Shown: piece by piece, positions 54,166 through 63,809 of the stretch
Layout: each line of letters starts with the position of its first letter
Numbering within the stretch: position 1 is the stretch's first letter
Origin: Fimisoma sp964619315
Lineage (GTDB): Bacteria > Bacillota > Clostridia > Peptostreptococcales > Anaerovoracaceae
Direction of reading: 5' to 3'
Assembly (NCBI GenBank): GCA_964619315.1
Contig: CAZUEH010000001.1
Span: forward strand, 124,001 to 188,000
DNA length: 64,000 nucleotides
The notes under the pieces: model-generated
What the model was told of the DNA's origin: nothing
What the model saw: only the letters and a program-made list of their open reading frames with translations
Databases searched by the model: none
Translations under genes and position numbers: made by a program

Positions 54166-54825
54166 ATGTTTACATTAGATTTTTTGAGTAATAACTACAA
54201 AGAGCAACGAACTGCTGCACAAATAGCCGAAGAAGCAATAGCAATTGATATAATTTCTGGCAAGATTCCTTCAGGAAAGCGAATAAATGAGCAAGAGTTG
54301 TGTCAAAAATATAATATGAGCCGTACCCCTATCAGAGAAATTCTTCGTCGTATTGAAGGCAATGGATTGGCCACCTCAATACTTAACAGAGGCGTTTTTG
54401 CTGTTGGGGTCACAAAAAAAGATATTGACGATTTCTTTTACCTTAAAAGCATACTAGAAGTTCAGTGTGTTAGGTGGGCTATCGAACGAATAGAACCCTC
54501 ACAAATGGAGTTATTAGAAGAAACCTTTGACTTTATGCAGTTTTATACAATGAGCAATGACCTTGGCAAAATGATAAAGATAAATGATGGCTTTGATAGT
54601 ATCATATACAATGCCAGTCAATCTAAAGAACTGGAAAGTTGTTTAACCAGATATAACTTTATAATCAGATATGCTAACTCCGATATCCAGTACCCACTAA
54701 ACTATTTGCCAACTGTTTTAGAGGAGCATCGAGCAATATTTGATGCGTTCACTGCAAAAGACCCAGAAGCCGGAGCGGAGGCTACAGAAATACATATGTA
54801 CAAATCCATGTTAAGACGAAAATAA
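54166..54825 (+). CDS. GntR-family regulator (FadR/FCD type)
   Basis: 219 residues. The winged helix is in residues 18-80 (AQIAEEAIAIDIISGKIPSGKRINEQELCQKYNMSRTPIREILRRIEGNGLATSILNRGVFAVGV). The C-terminal FCD effector domain is helical, with KSILEVQCVRWAIE and EEHRAIFDAFTAKDPEAGAEATEIHM, the last carrying metal-ligand-type residues. FCD regulators usually sense small carboxylic acids. No likely target operon is adjacent; a FadR-type box overlaps its own promoter. AGGGAGG-like ribosome site. Confidence 0.88.
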   Translation: MFTLDFLSNNYKEQRTAAQIAEEAIAIDIISGKIPSGKRINEQELCQKYNMSRTPIREILRRIEGNGLATSILNRGVFAVGVTKKDIDDFFYLKSILEVQCVRWAIERIEPSQMELLEETFDFMQFYTMSNDLGKMIKINDGFDSIIYNASQSKELESCLTRYNFIIRYANSDIQYPLNYLPTVLEEHRAIFDAFTAKDPEAGAEATEIHMYKSMLRRK

Positions 54826-54833
54826 TACAAAAC

Positions 54834-54876
54834 AAAAATGCATCTACCCTTAAAAATTAGGGCGATGCATTTTTTT
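54834..54876. terminator. Bidirectional terminator between the GntR gene and mntP
   Basis: AAAATGCATC and GATGCATTTT pair around a second stem CCCT/AGGG; A-rich on the left, TTTTTTT on the right. It serves both converging genes. Confidence 0.85.
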
Positions 54877-54877
54877 A

Positions 54878-55450
54878 TTAAATATATCCAAGATGCTCTA
54901 AAAGTATTTTTGTGCCAATGAGAATAAGTATTATCCCTCCTGCCACTGTCGCTTTGTTTTTATATTTTGCTCCGAAGGTCTTGCCAATTATGACTCCCAA
55001 AGCGGATAGTATCAAAGTAGTGACGCCTATCGTTAAAGCGGCAACTGTTATATCCACTCTAAGAAAAGCAAAGGATATGCCTACGGCTAACGCGTCAATA
55101 CTAGTTGCTATCGCCAATATGAGAATTTCTTTTATCTGAAGTTTTTCTTCAGAGCAAGTGGCACATTCAGCGTCCTTATCTTTGACCACCTCAAGTATCA
55201 TTTTTCCTCCAATAAACAGGAGCAGTACAAACGCTACCCAATGATCAATTGAAACTATATATTCTTCAAATTGTTTTCCGAGGAAATATCCTATTACAGG
55301 CATTATCGCCTGAAACCCTCCGAAAAAAAGTCCTATGATAAGTATATTTTTGAAGTCTACTTTTCTCATTGATAAGCCTTTACATACAGCTGCCGCAAAG
55401 GCATCCATAGAAAGGCCAATTCCTATCAAGAGAATCTCTAAAAAAACCAT
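54878..55450 (-). CDS. mntP: Manganese efflux pump MntP
   Basis: 190 residues with six membrane helices in two repeats. Each repeat carries the family acid: GIGLSMDAFAAAVCKGL (Asp about 16) and AIATSIDALAVGISFAF (Asp about 118). A loop with CATCSEE joins the halves. MntP exports excess manganese. GGAGGGAAT precedes the ATG. No yybP-ykoY-type riboswitch is visible in the short upstream gap. Downstream of clpB. Confidence 0.95.
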   Translation of the reverse strand: MVFLEILLIGIGLSMDAFAAAVCKGLSMRKVDFKNILIIGLFFGGFQAIMPVIGYFLGKQFEEYIVSIDHWVAFVLLLFIGGKMILEVVKDKDAECATCSEEKLQIKEILILAIATSIDALAVGISFAFLRVDITVAALTIGVTTLILSALGVIIGKTFGAKYKNKATVAGGIILILIGTKILLEHLGYI

Positions 55451-55548
55451 ATTCCCTCCAAAGTTGCTTTACAAAATATTTTATAATTTTACAACAAATA
55501 TAAGGTTCTGGCAATCTTTTATATTTACTGTTTGCTTTTGCTTCTAAC

Positions 55549-58140
55549 TTATTTGGCGAAAATGGCAAGGCTTTCATCCTGTGAATCTATTACAACCGTT
55601 TGCCCGTCCACAATCTCTCCTCTAATAATCATAGTGGCTATTTGAGTCTCTATATTTTTTTGCAGGTAACGTTTTACAGGTCTTGCACCATAATGTGAAT
55701 CGTACGCCTCATCGGCAATGAATTCTTTTGCCTTTCCTGTAAGTTCAAGTTTTATGTCTTTGTCCAAAAGCCTTTTTTCAAGACCCTTAAGAGATAGGCT
55801 GATTATTTCCATAATCTGCTCTTTTGTAAGTGGACTAAACAGTATTATGTCATCTATTCTGTTTAGAAATTCTGGTCTGAAATATCCCTTGAGCTGTTCT
55901 GTTACATGCTCTTCAACTTCTTTGGAAATAGTGCCATCATCTTTCATGTTGTCAATAAGATCCACACTGCCAATGTTAGAGGTCATTATGATTATAGTGT
56001 TCTTAAAATCTACAGTTCGTCCTTGGTTATCAGTCAGTCGCCCATCGTCAAGAAGTTGGAGCAGTATGTTAAATACATCTGGATGGGCCTTTTCAATTTC
56101 GTCAAACAAAATAACGTTGTATGGCTTACGACGAACCGCTTCTGTAAGTTGTCCGCCTTCATCATAGCCTACATATCCAGGAGGCGCTCCTACTAGCCTT
56201 GATACCGAATGCTTTTCCATATACTCAGACATATCTATTCTGATAAGGTTTTTTTCACTATCGAAGAGTGACTCTGAAAGTGCTTTGGCAAGTTCAGTCT
56301 TTCCAACACCCGTAGGTCCAAGGAATATAAATGAGCCTATCGGTTTACTTTCGTCTTTGAGACCCGCTCTAGCCCTCAAAATAGCCTCTGAAACCGCCTT
56401 AACACCGTCGGTCTGACCAATTACCCTCCTATGAAGAATATCTGGTAACTTGAGGAGTTTTTCTCTTTCGCTTTCAATCAGTTTGCTCACTGGAATTCCT
56501 GTCCATCCGGAAATCACTTCAGCTATTTCTTCTTCCGTAACTTCTTCTTTGAGTAATCGCTCCTCCTCTATCTCCGGCTCTCGTTGTTTTTCTGCTTCTA
56601 GCTTCTTTTCAAGTTCTGGCAATGTTCCATATTTTAGTTGTGCAAGTTTTTCTAAATCATAGCTTCTTTCAGCATCTTCCATTTGATGCTTTATTTCTTC
56701 TATCTGCTCCTTGATGTTTTTGGCCTCGGAAATCGCCTGCTTTTCTGTTTCCCACTTTGCCCTCATTACAGAATTTTCTTCTTTTAGTGACGCCAATTCT
56801 TTTTCAAGAGTTTCAAGTCTTACTTTCGAACCTTTGTCAGTTTCCTTTCCAAGTGCCTGTTTTTCTATCTCAAGTTGCATTATTTTTCTTGAAATTTGAT
56901 CCAGTTCTTGAGGCATACTGTCAATTTCAGTTCTAATTCTAGCTGCCGCCTCGTCCATTAAATCTATGGCCTTGTCAGGTAAAAACCTATCGCTTATATA
57001 TCGATCTGACAAAGTTGCGCAAGCAATCAAAGCACCATCGGTTATTCTTACTCCATGGTGAATTTCAAATCTTTCCTTGAGACCTCTTAATATTGAAATA
57101 GTATCCTCTACAGACGGTTGATCCACTAATACCTTTTGGAATCGTCTTTCCAATGCAGCATCTTTTTCTATATACTTTCCATATTCGTCTAATGTAGTGG
57201 CTCCTATGCAGTGAAGTTCGCCTCTTGCAAGTTTAGGTTTAAGCAAGTTTCCTGCATCCATTGAGCCTTCTGTCCTGCCTGCACCTACTATATTGTGGAT
57301 TTCATCAATGAAAAGAATTATTCTTCCTTGTGATTTCTCCACTTCGTTCAATACGGCTTTTAATCGTTCCTCAAACTCTCCACGGAATTTGGCACCTGCA
57401 ATCAAAGCTCCCATATCCAATGCGAATATGGTCTTGTCTTTTAATCCCTCTGGCACATCTCCATTTAATATTCTCTGTGCCAAGCCTTCAACCACTGCGG
57501 TTTTTCCAACACCTGGCTCACCTATAAGGACAGGGTTATTCTTTGTCCTTCTTGAAAGTATTTGAATGGCATGTCGGATTTCATCGTCTCTACCAATTAC
57601 AGGGTCAAGCTTTCCATCCTTAGCCATCTCTACTAAATCCCTACCATACTTTGTTAAAGCATCGTAGTTTTCCTCTGGGTTTTGGCTTGTTACTCTCTGG
57701 TTTCCTCTTACTTTTGAAAGTGCATCAAGAAAGTTGTCTTTAGTAATTCCCCTCTTACTAAAAATTCTTGCACTTGGTGTTCCTTTTTCTTCTAACAAAG
57801 CTAAATACATGTGTTCTACACTAACATATTCATCTTTGAAGCTTTCTGCAATTTTTTCAGCATTTAGCAGAATCTGAGACAGTCTCCTTGAAGAATACAT
57901 GTTGTCAGCTGCTCCCATAACCTTTGGCAATTTTTCAATTGCTTCTTCCAAATCTGCTATCATTGCAACAATATCCACTTTGTTATATTGCAAAAGCTTT
58001 GGAATAAGACCATCCTTTTGCATCAATAGTGCAAGATGTAAATGCTCTCCTTCAATCATTTGGTGCCCCTCGGAAATGGCTATATTTTGACAGTCCATAA
58101 TTACCGACTGGGCGTTTTGTGTGTATTTTTCTATATTCAT
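55549..58140 (-). CDS. clpB: Disaggregase ClpB
   Basis: 863 residues, the full length. The N-domain, first AAA (GEPGVGKTAVVEGLAQ), the ClpB-type coiled-coil middle domain (about 410-525, rich in Glu and Lys), and second AAA (GPTGVGKTELAKALSESLF) are in order; pore loop YVGYDEGGQL and C-terminal sensor HYGARPVKRYLQ are visible. Works with DnaK to rescue aggregated proteins. Upstream are a consensus promoter and a CIRCE element, so HrcA control is expected. GGGGATGAG precedes the ATG. Confidence 0.97.
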   Translation of the reverse strand: MNIEKYTQNAQSVIMDCQNIAISEGHQMIEGEHLHLALLMQKDGLIPKLLQYNKVDIVAMIADLEEAIEKLPKVMGAADNMYSSRRLSQILLNAEKIAESFKDEYVSVEHMYLALLEEKGTPSARIFSKRGITKDNFLDALSKVRGNQRVTSQNPEENYDALTKYGRDLVEMAKDGKLDPVIGRDDEIRHAIQILSRRTKNNPVLIGEPGVGKTAVVEGLAQRILNGDVPEGLKDKTIFALDMGALIAGAKFRGEFEERLKAVLNEVEKSQGRIILFIDEIHNIVGAGRTEGSMDAGNLLKPKLARGELHCIGATTLDEYGKYIEKDAALERRFQKVLVDQPSVEDTISILRGLKERFEIHHGVRITDGALIACATLSDRYISDRFLPDKAIDLMDEAAARIRTEIDSMPQELDQISRKIMQLEIEKQALGKETDKGSKVRLETLEKELASLKEENSVMRAKWETEKQAISEAKNIKEQIEEIKHQMEDAERSYDLEKLAQLKYGTLPELEKKLEAEKQREPEIEEERLLKEEVTEEEIAEVISGWTGIPVSKLIESEREKLLKLPDILHRRVIGQTDGVKAVSEAILRARAGLKDESKPIGSFIFLGPTGVGKTELAKALSESLFDSEKNLIRIDMSEYMEKHSVSRLVGAPPGYVGYDEGGQLTEAVRRKPYNVILFDEIEKAHPDVFNILLQLLDDGRLTDNQGRTVDFKNTIIIMTSNIGSVDLIDNMKDDGTISKEVEEHVTEQLKGYFRPEFLNRIDDIILFSPLTKEQIMEIISLSLKGLEKRLLDKDIKLELTGKAKEFIADEAYDSHYGARPVKRYLQKNIETQIATMIIRGEIVDGQTVVIDSQDESLAIFAK

Positions 58141-58169
58141 AAACTCATCCCCTTTCAGTTTATATATTA

Positions 58170-58198
58170 ATTATATACTCACTGAAAATAAAAGTAAA
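58170..58198 (-). promoter_or_regulatory. Promoter of clpB
   Basis: On the minus strand TTTACT (58198-58193), 17-base spacer, TATAAT (58175-58170), about 30 bases before the ATG. Confidence 0.8.
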
Positions 58199-58205
58199 GA
58201 GTTTT

Positions 58206-58232
58206 TTGGCACTCTCCTTGATAGAGTGCTGA
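58206..58232. promoter_or_regulatory. CIRCE element (HrcA operator)
   Basis: TTGGCACTC-(9 nt)-GAGTGCTGA has the exact 9-9-9 layout of CIRCE (TTAGCACTC-N9-GAGTGCTAA), with two outer deviations. It lies just upstream of the clpB -35. Confidence 0.9.
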
Positions 58233-58248
58233 TAGTCATTCACCGCAA

Positions 58249-58281
58249 TAAAAAACGACCCTTAAGATTCCTTAAAGGTCG
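58249..58281 (-). terminator. Terminator of the M50 protease gene
   Basis: On the minus strand CGACCTTTAAG and CTTAAGGGTCG pair (one G-T), followed by TTTTTT. It lies 15 bases after the M50 stop. Confidence 0.88.
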
Positions 58282-58295
58282 CAGTTAGATTTCAC

Positions 58296-59009
58296 CTACA
58301 TCAGTATTTCTATAAAGAATGCCATAGCTGGTGTCAGTATTTTGTCTATAACATTGAAAATTATCAATGCTAGCAATATATAAAATCCGTTTTCATAAAC
58401 AGTTGTATACCAACTATATTGTCTAAGGTTAAAGAGTTGCGTTGCAATACCAAATCCATCTAAAGGTGGCACTGGCAAAAGGTTAAATATCATTAGCATT
58501 ATGTTGATACACATTGCATAGAATATAACATAGAATACAATTTCTTTGAACCCATATATATATGCTGTTCCACCACTGGTCAATGCCTTTATCGCAAAGG
58601 AGCATAACACAGCTATTATGAGATTCGCTGTAACTCCAGCTAGTGCCACCAGCGTTTCGTCTCTTCTTCTTTTTTTATAGTATCTTGGATCTATCTCAAC
58701 AGGTTTGCCCCATCCAAAGCCTGCAAAGATTAAAGATACAAATCCTAGTGGATCCATATGTCTAATAGGATTAAGAGATAGCCTCCTCTGTATCTTAGGT
58801 GTAGGATCTCCTAGCCAATGTGATGCATATGCATGAGCTGCCTCATGACATGTTAATCCAATAATTATGCCTGGTAAAAACAATGCTTGTGTGAAAAGCC
58901 ATTCTCCTATGCTTTGATTTGAATTAATCATATTCATTATCAGCAAAAGGCCTATTACCAATATCATTGGGTTTAAGTTTTTGAACATGTTTTTAAAGCT
59001 GTCTTTCAT
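58296..59009 (-). CDS. M50-type site-2 protease
   Basis: 237 residues with five to six membrane helices. The zinc motif TCHEAAHAYASHWLGD (about residues 53-68) and the Asp motif NLLPVPPLDGFG (about 183-194) form the intramembrane active site of YwhC-type M50 proteases. The substrate is unknown; short forms without PDZ domains are common in Firmicutes. 29 bases after the GatD-like gene, so part of that operon. Own terminator follows. Confidence 0.9.
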   Translation of the reverse strand: MKDSFKNMFKNLNPMILVIGLLLIMNMINSNQSIGEWLFTQALFLPGIIIGLTCHEAAHAYASHWLGDPTPKIQRRLSLNPIRHMDPLGFVSLIFAGFGWGKPVEIDPRYYKKRRRDETLVALAGVTANLIIAVLCSFAIKALTSGGTAYIYGFKEIVFYVIFYAMCINIMLMIFNLLPVPPLDGFGIATQLFNLRQYSWYTTVYENGFYILLALIIFNVIDKILTPAMAFFIEILM

Positions 59010-59037
59010 TTTTTCCCCTTTTAAATAATCTCAAAAT

Positions 59038-59769
59038 TTAATAATAAATCCCCGTATTTGAATCCGCAAACTCACTAACTCTATCTTCATATGCTTCCAC
59101 CGCAGCCTCTTCATGCGCCAAAGTCACATTTTTTGCTCCAAGCACTTCTGATATAAACCATTTAGTGAATGGAGGATTTAAAAGCAACAGCGGCCCAGTC
59201 AAGTAAGTTGCAAAGAAATTATTAATCCTTATGCCCTCACCCGTTTCCTCTGGGTTCGTACCGTCCCCCCTCAAAGTAGTGAACAAACTCCTGTCTGTAT
59301 CTGGACCATATGAAAAGCCAAAGAGGCTTTTAAATCCAACGATTTTAATTATCTCCTCAGCGGAGCCTTTGAATTCTCCAAGATAGAGTGAATTGAATCG
59401 CTTTCTCGCCTTTCTTTTGGCCTCAATATTTATAATCCCAAGGCCCTTACAAACTTCTTTGTTTTCTTCTTCAATCACATTGCCAAATATTTCTAAAGCG
59501 TTTCCTGTAATCAAAAAATTGACACCCTCGTCGATTGATTTTTTTAATAACTCCACATGAGGAGATAATGCTTCGATAGCAAGAATCTGACCTCTTTCTG
59601 TGGTGGTTCCCATATATATTAAGTCTGGTTTTTCTTTTACAAAATACGGTTCATCTGATAAGGATGTATTTATAATTGTTGCATCTGGCAAACATTCTTT
59701 CAAATATTTTATATTAAAGAGGTCTCCATATAGGTTGCATATTTCTGGAAAAAGAACTTCTATTTTCAT
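59038..59769 (-). CDS. GatD-like (CobB/CobQ-type amidotransferase fold) protein lacking catalytic residues
   Basis: 243 residues of the class I glutaminase fold that partners MurT: NLYGDLFNIKYLKECL near the start, VNFLITGNALEIFGN in the middle, then KSLFGFSYGPDT and TYLTGPLLLLNPPF. In active GatD the middle reads ..CGGYQ.LG with the nucleophile Cys; here Gly is at that place (LITGNALEIFG). The later GFENHxG region shows no His (GFKSLFGFS), and the TYLHGP block has Thr. Glutaminase activity is therefore unlikely. Its start overlaps the MurT-like stop by four bases, so the two probably form a complex. Role unknown. Confidence 0.8.
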   Translation of the reverse strand: MKIEVLFPEICNLYGDLFNIKYLKECLPDATIINTSLSDEPYFVKEKPDLIYMGTTTERGQILAIEALSPHVELLKKSIDEGVNFLITGNALEIFGNVIEEENKEVCKGLGIINIEAKRKARKRFNSLYLGEFKGSAEEIIKIVGFKSLFGFSYGPDTDRSLFTTLRGDGTNPEETGEGIRINNFFATYLTGPLLLLNPPFTKWFISEVLGAKNVTLAHEEAAVEAYEDRVSEFADSNTGIYY

Positions 59770-61145
59770 ATTGCGTTCCCCCTCTCTTCTATAACTTTTT
59801 CAATATTTTTAATAACATTGTTAGCAAGAACAATCGAGTCTGTACCATAGAAAAGGTAAATGCTTTCTTCATCGTAGAACTTTAACCCTTTTGGTGCATC
59901 AAGTTCTTTTTCTAAAAAGGTAACCTTATCCTTTGGAACGCCAGCAAGCATAAGTCTTAAGTAATAATCCTTTGCCCTTGGTCCTGTTACAATGATATTT
60001 TTAATGTCCTCTTTATTTAAAAACTCAAAATCAGCATCATAGAGCCAGCATACATTTTCTGACCAGTGTTTAACATCGCCTAAGCAGTTCATCATCAAAA
60101 TCAACTCTTTTGTTCCACTCTTGCCTGACACATAGTCAAATGCTCTAGATGCTCCAAGAGCATTTTTATCTTTTGACATTTGTCTTACAATAGTGTACTC
60201 GCCGACTTTTTTCTCACTAAATCTACTCTTTACAATTTGCACTTTTTCGAGAAGTTCTTTGATTTTTTCTCTTTCGTATCCTAATTCTCTAAAAAGTGCC
60301 ACTACAGCTACTACATTATAGATATTAAATACGCTATCATTAAGTAATGGATAGTCGAAGTTTACGCCGCCATCTTTAATATCTATAGTCATATTTTCAA
60401 CATCAACATTCATTCCTGAATAATCACATTCTGGAGATTTGAAGCCACATGCTGGGCAAGATGCCTTGCCAATGTGATGGTATCTAAGATGTTCGTAGTC
60501 AAGTTTGCCGTTACAATTTGGACATATCTGCATGTCATTGATTAAGTTTATACATTCATCAACATCAGTATCCATCGCATCAATACCAAAATATTTTCTC
60601 TCATTTGATGGTGCTACACCTGATGCTATCAAATCGTCACCATTGATAAGCAGCCTTGTGTTTTTTGGCATTTCCTCTGTTAAAATTCTTCCTATATATT
60701 CAGGATGCCCATTTCTCATTATAGAGTCTCTTGTTAGATTGTTTATAAGCAAAAGCTCCAGCTTCAAAGCCGGAAATACCAATGGGGCGGAACGCTCATC
60801 TATCTCAATTAGTGCAGTGTCATACTTGCACTTGCCCGATAGCGTTACGCCATTTATAAAGCTAGTTGATATGCCCGAATTTATGTTTGAGCCAAGGCTA
60901 TTATCCAAAATCTTTTCCCCAGCTTCTTTAAACATATCTATGGCAAGATTGCAAACTGTGGTCTTGCCGTTGGTGCCTGTAACACCAATTATTTTCTTTG
61001 GCTTGTTTATCATATTCAAAAATCCCGGGCATATTTTTAAGGCAACTATCCCCGGAAAATTTGTTCCATTATGTCTTGTTATCCGCAACGCTACAATTGA
61101 CAATTTTGCAGCCCACAAAGCTATTAAAAATCTGATTTTATTCAT
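59766..61145 (-). CDS. MurT-like Mur ligase
   Basis: 459 residues. An N-terminal hydrophobic stretch (IRFLIALWAAKLSIVALRI) is followed by the ATP site GVTGTNGKTTVCNL (about 53-66), LINNLTRDSIMRNGHPEYIGR, and a zinc ribbon C-x2-C...C-x2-C (CPNC about 209, CPAC about 231). The DUF1727 C-terminal domain is present (NCLGDVKHWSENVCWLYDADFE). MurT with GatD normally amidates D-Glu of lipid II. Here the GatD partner lacks its active site, and Asn stands where the usual sequence before VSW has Asp. So its product may differ. 16 bases after the ATP-grasp gene. Confidence 0.85.
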   Translation of the reverse strand: MNKIRFLIALWAAKLSIVALRITRHNGTNFPGIVALKICPGFLNMINKPKKIIGVTGTNGKTTVCNLAIDMFKEAGEKILDNSLGSNINSGISTSFINGVTLSGKCKYDTALIEIDERSAPLVFPALKLELLLINNLTRDSIMRNGHPEYIGRILTEEMPKNTRLLINGDDLIASGVAPSNERKYFGIDAMDTDVDECINLINDMQICPNCNGKLDYEHLRYHHIGKASCPACGFKSPECDYSGMNVDVENMTIDIKDGGVNFDYPLLNDSVFNIYNVVAVVALFRELGYEREKIKELLEKVQIVKSRFSEKKVGEYTIVRQMSKDKNALGASRAFDYVSGKSGTKELILMMNCLGDVKHWSENVCWLYDADFEFLNKEDIKNIIVTGPRAKDYYLRLMLAGVPKDKVTFLEKELDAPKGLKFYDEESIYLFYGTDSIVLANNVIKNIEKVIEERGNAI

Positions 61146-61161
61146 TTAATCCGTTTCCTTT

Positions 61162-62184
61162 TTAACTTTTGAATTCCGGAATTATTTCTTTGATCTTCGC
61201 CATTATTCCTATTCCACCCGGAGTCTGTCCTGGCAATTGCCAGAAGTCGTGAGCACAATAGTTATTACCTTCTATTATGGCCGGTCCTGTAGGAGTTACT
61301 GCCACATCCCAACCTACATATCTCATCTGTGGTACCTCAAGGGCGGCTTTTTTAACCATTTCCACCGCTTCTTTCATAAAAGGCACTTTATATCCGATAA
61401 GCGGAGTGTTGCTATATGGATGCTCTGTATAGTGGATTCCAGCTGTTGTATCGCCCGAATGAGCGGGATACAAGAATTCTCCTGTGTCAACATCTACTGG
61501 TCCATGAAGTCCGTAGTTATCAACTACTCGTCCATTTATCCCCATCTTAAATACTGCATATACGCAGTGAGGAACGCCTTTTCCATCTATCATAGTTATC
61601 ATTCTCATAGTGTTTACAGAAAACGGATATATCTTTGCAATATCAGGATGATTTTCTATCACGTCCTCAATTGTTCCAAAATCTTTTTCTTTTATGAACT
61701 TGATGAAGTCTTCAGCACTATTGAAATTTTTAGTTTCTAATAACTCGCATCCTGCTCCACCACTCAAGTCGTTCATCTTAGCAAATATCTTATTTCTACT
61801 CTCAAAATAAGCTGCTATCTCTTCATCAGAAGCCGTTGCCAAATCAAGAGATTCTCTTCCTATATATTCTTTGAATCTTTCATTAAATTCATTTTTATTA
61901 TCAAAGTAATGAGCGTAATCATGATCATTCATAAACATGATGAACTTTTTACTTCTCATTCTTGTCATGTAAGTGTCACGTTGTTTATGATTCAAATTCC
62001 AGAATTCAAAAATCACATAGTCATTGTAACCAGCGCCATAGCGTAGTGTACAAAGTACCATGTCAAAAAAGATTGCAATTTTGCTCTTACCGGCTCTTTC
62101 ATGGGCATTGTTTAAGACCTTTGAAAACTTTTCAAAACTTGCGCCCTTAAAAACCCTAATTAGATACTTTAGTTTGCTTTCCAT
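61162..62184 (-). CDS. Sugar-transfer-associated ATP-grasp protein
   Basis: 340 residues. The first third is basic and helical (VRYGAGYNDYVIFEFWNLNHKQRDTYMTRM), and from about 125 a PF14397-type ATP-grasp domain follows: NKIFAKMNDLSGGAGCELLE (Lys and Gly-loop for ATP), YPFSVNTMRMITMIDGKGVPHCV, then YVGWDVAVTPTGPAIIEGNNYCAHDFWQLPGQTPGG (metal-binding Glu-Asn). Such enzymes ligate a carboxylate to an amine or thiol and are found with surface polysaccharide genes. Its place between cardiolipin synthase and MurT-like genes suggests cell-envelope work. Substrate unknown. Confidence 0.82.
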   Translation of the reverse strand: MESKLKYLIRVFKGASFEKFSKVLNNAHERAGKSKIAIFFDMVLCTLRYGAGYNDYVIFEFWNLNHKQRDTYMTRMRSKKFIMFMNDHDYAHYFDNKNEFNERFKEYIGRESLDLATASDEEIAAYFESRNKIFAKMNDLSGGAGCELLETKNFNSAEDFIKFIKEKDFGTIEDVIENHPDIAKIYPFSVNTMRMITMIDGKGVPHCVYAVFKMGINGRVVDNYGLHGPVDVDTGEFLYPAHSGDTTAGIHYTEHPYSNTPLIGYKVPFMKEAVEMVKKAALEVPQMRYVGWDVAVTPTGPAIIEGNNYCAHDFWQLPGQTPGGIGIMAKIKEIIPEFKS

Positions 62185-62197
62185 TCTGACGTCCTCT

Positions 62198-63661
62198 CTA
62201 TAAAATATCTGTCAACAATCTTGAAATCGATTCCTTGAATCTTATGACGATATTTCTCTTATTATACTGCTCCAAAGTCAGTTCGTGCCCCTTGAGCATA
62301 TCCTTTTCAAAAGTTTTTTCCATCTCGCTAGCAAATTCTTCGTCAAATATGAAAGCGTTAGTTTCAAAGTTAAGTCTAAAACTTCTAATATCAAAATTCG
62401 TGGAGCCTACTGTAGAAACTTCTCCATCCACCACCAATGACTTGGAATGAAGGAAGCCATTGTCGTATATAAATACTCGAGCTCCCGATCTAAGCAATTC
62501 ACCTACATAAGAATATGTAGCCCAATATACAAACATATGGTCAGGCATACATGGTATCATTACTCGAACTTCTACTCCTGATTGTGACGCCATTTTTAAA
62601 GACTCTATTATGCTCGGGTCAGGAACGAAGTATGGAGTCTGTATGTAAACGTTTTTTTCAGCGTAGGTAATCATACGCATAAATGCACGTTTTACTTCTT
62701 CTTTTGGCTCTTCTGGCCCACAAGATACTATTTGCACACCACTGTCACCTTTTGAAATTTCATTTAATGCAGTTGGAACTATTTCAATTTTCTCTTTTGT
62801 TGTAAATCTCCAATCCAATACGAATCTTGCATTTAAATCGTAGACTGAGCCACCTTTAATTCTAACATGGGTATCACGCCAATATCCGAACTTTTTCTTA
62901 TGGCCCACGTACTCTTTAGCGATATTGAATCCGCCAGTATATCCAATTTTATTATCTATTACTACTATTTTTCTATGATTTCTATAGTTTAATTTGACTC
63001 CGAAAAATATTAACTTTGGCTTAAAGAAGTATCCGACTTTTCCGCCTGCTTTAAGAAAGTCCTTTAGTACAAATCTAGTTATATATCTACTGCCCAAAGC
63101 ATCTAAAAGAAGTCTGACTTCTAGTCCCTCTTTTGCCTTTTGAGTAAGAACCTCTATGAATTTTTTACCTATATCATCTTTTTTAAGTATATAATACTCA
63201 ACATTTATAGACTCTGTTGCAGCCAGCATATCTGCTATTTGTGCATCCAACATCTCCTGGCCATCAGTAAACAATTCCACTTCATTATCTTGGGTATAAT
63301 AGGCTTTGCCATATGTCTGATTAAGTTTTATTAAATGCCGCCATTTCATTACACCATGAGAATTGAAATCGTAAGTGTCGTTGTTCATGCTTTCCATTTG
63401 CTTTTTCAACGAACCGCCTGCTACCAGTTTTTCTCGTTCTGTCATTCGGTTGATTTTAATTCTGGAAAGGTTCTGATTTAGTACTAAGTAGAAAACGAAT
63501 CCTACGATAGGTATAAATGCCAAAATCATTACCCATGCCAAAGTTGCTGCGGGTGCTTTTCTTTCGATAAATATTACTGCAACGATTAACAATAGATTGA
63601 TGCCATATATAATCGTTGTCGCCCCTACTGTTTCTGATATAAAACTCCAAATACTGTCCAT
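62198..63661 (-). CDS. cls: Cardiolipin synthase
   Basis: 487 residues. Two N-terminal membrane helices, then two phospholipase D domains with HKD motifs: NYRNHRKIVVIDNKIGYTGGFN (about 215) and FLHSKSLVVDGEVSTVGSTNFD (about 400). It joins phosphatidylglycerol molecules to cardiolipin in the membrane. ATG at 63661 with GGAAGAG upstream is preferred over an in-frame TTG at 63673. First gene of the envelope series cls - ATP-grasp - MurT-like - GatD-like - M50 protease, with gaps of 13 to 28 bases or overlaps. Confidence 0.94.
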   Translation of the reverse strand: MDSIWSFISETVGATTIIYGINLLLIVAVIFIERKAPAATLAWVMILAFIPIVGFVFYLVLNQNLSRIKINRMTEREKLVAGGSLKKQMESMNNDTYDFNSHGVMKWRHLIKLNQTYGKAYYTQDNEVELFTDGQEMLDAQIADMLAATESINVEYYILKKDDIGKKFIEVLTQKAKEGLEVRLLLDALGSRYITRFVLKDFLKAGGKVGYFFKPKLIFFGVKLNYRNHRKIVVIDNKIGYTGGFNIAKEYVGHKKKFGYWRDTHVRIKGGSVYDLNARFVLDWRFTTKEKIEIVPTALNEISKGDSGVQIVSCGPEEPKEEVKRAFMRMITYAEKNVYIQTPYFVPDPSIIESLKMASQSGVEVRVMIPCMPDHMFVYWATYSYVGELLRSGARVFIYDNGFLHSKSLVVDGEVSTVGSTNFDIRSFRLNFETNAFIFDEEFASEMEKTFEKDMLKGHELTLEQYNKRNIVIRFKESISRLLTDIL

Positions 63662-63809
63662 TATCTCTTCCAATCTGTCTCTACAAACATCTCAAAACTT
63701 AGTACAACTACGCCTTGTTTTAAAATATCCCGCTTTTATAATCCTGGCAAATATTATATCATGATTTGCGCTTCAACGCTATAAAAATTACTGCTATATC
63801 AGCTTTGAA

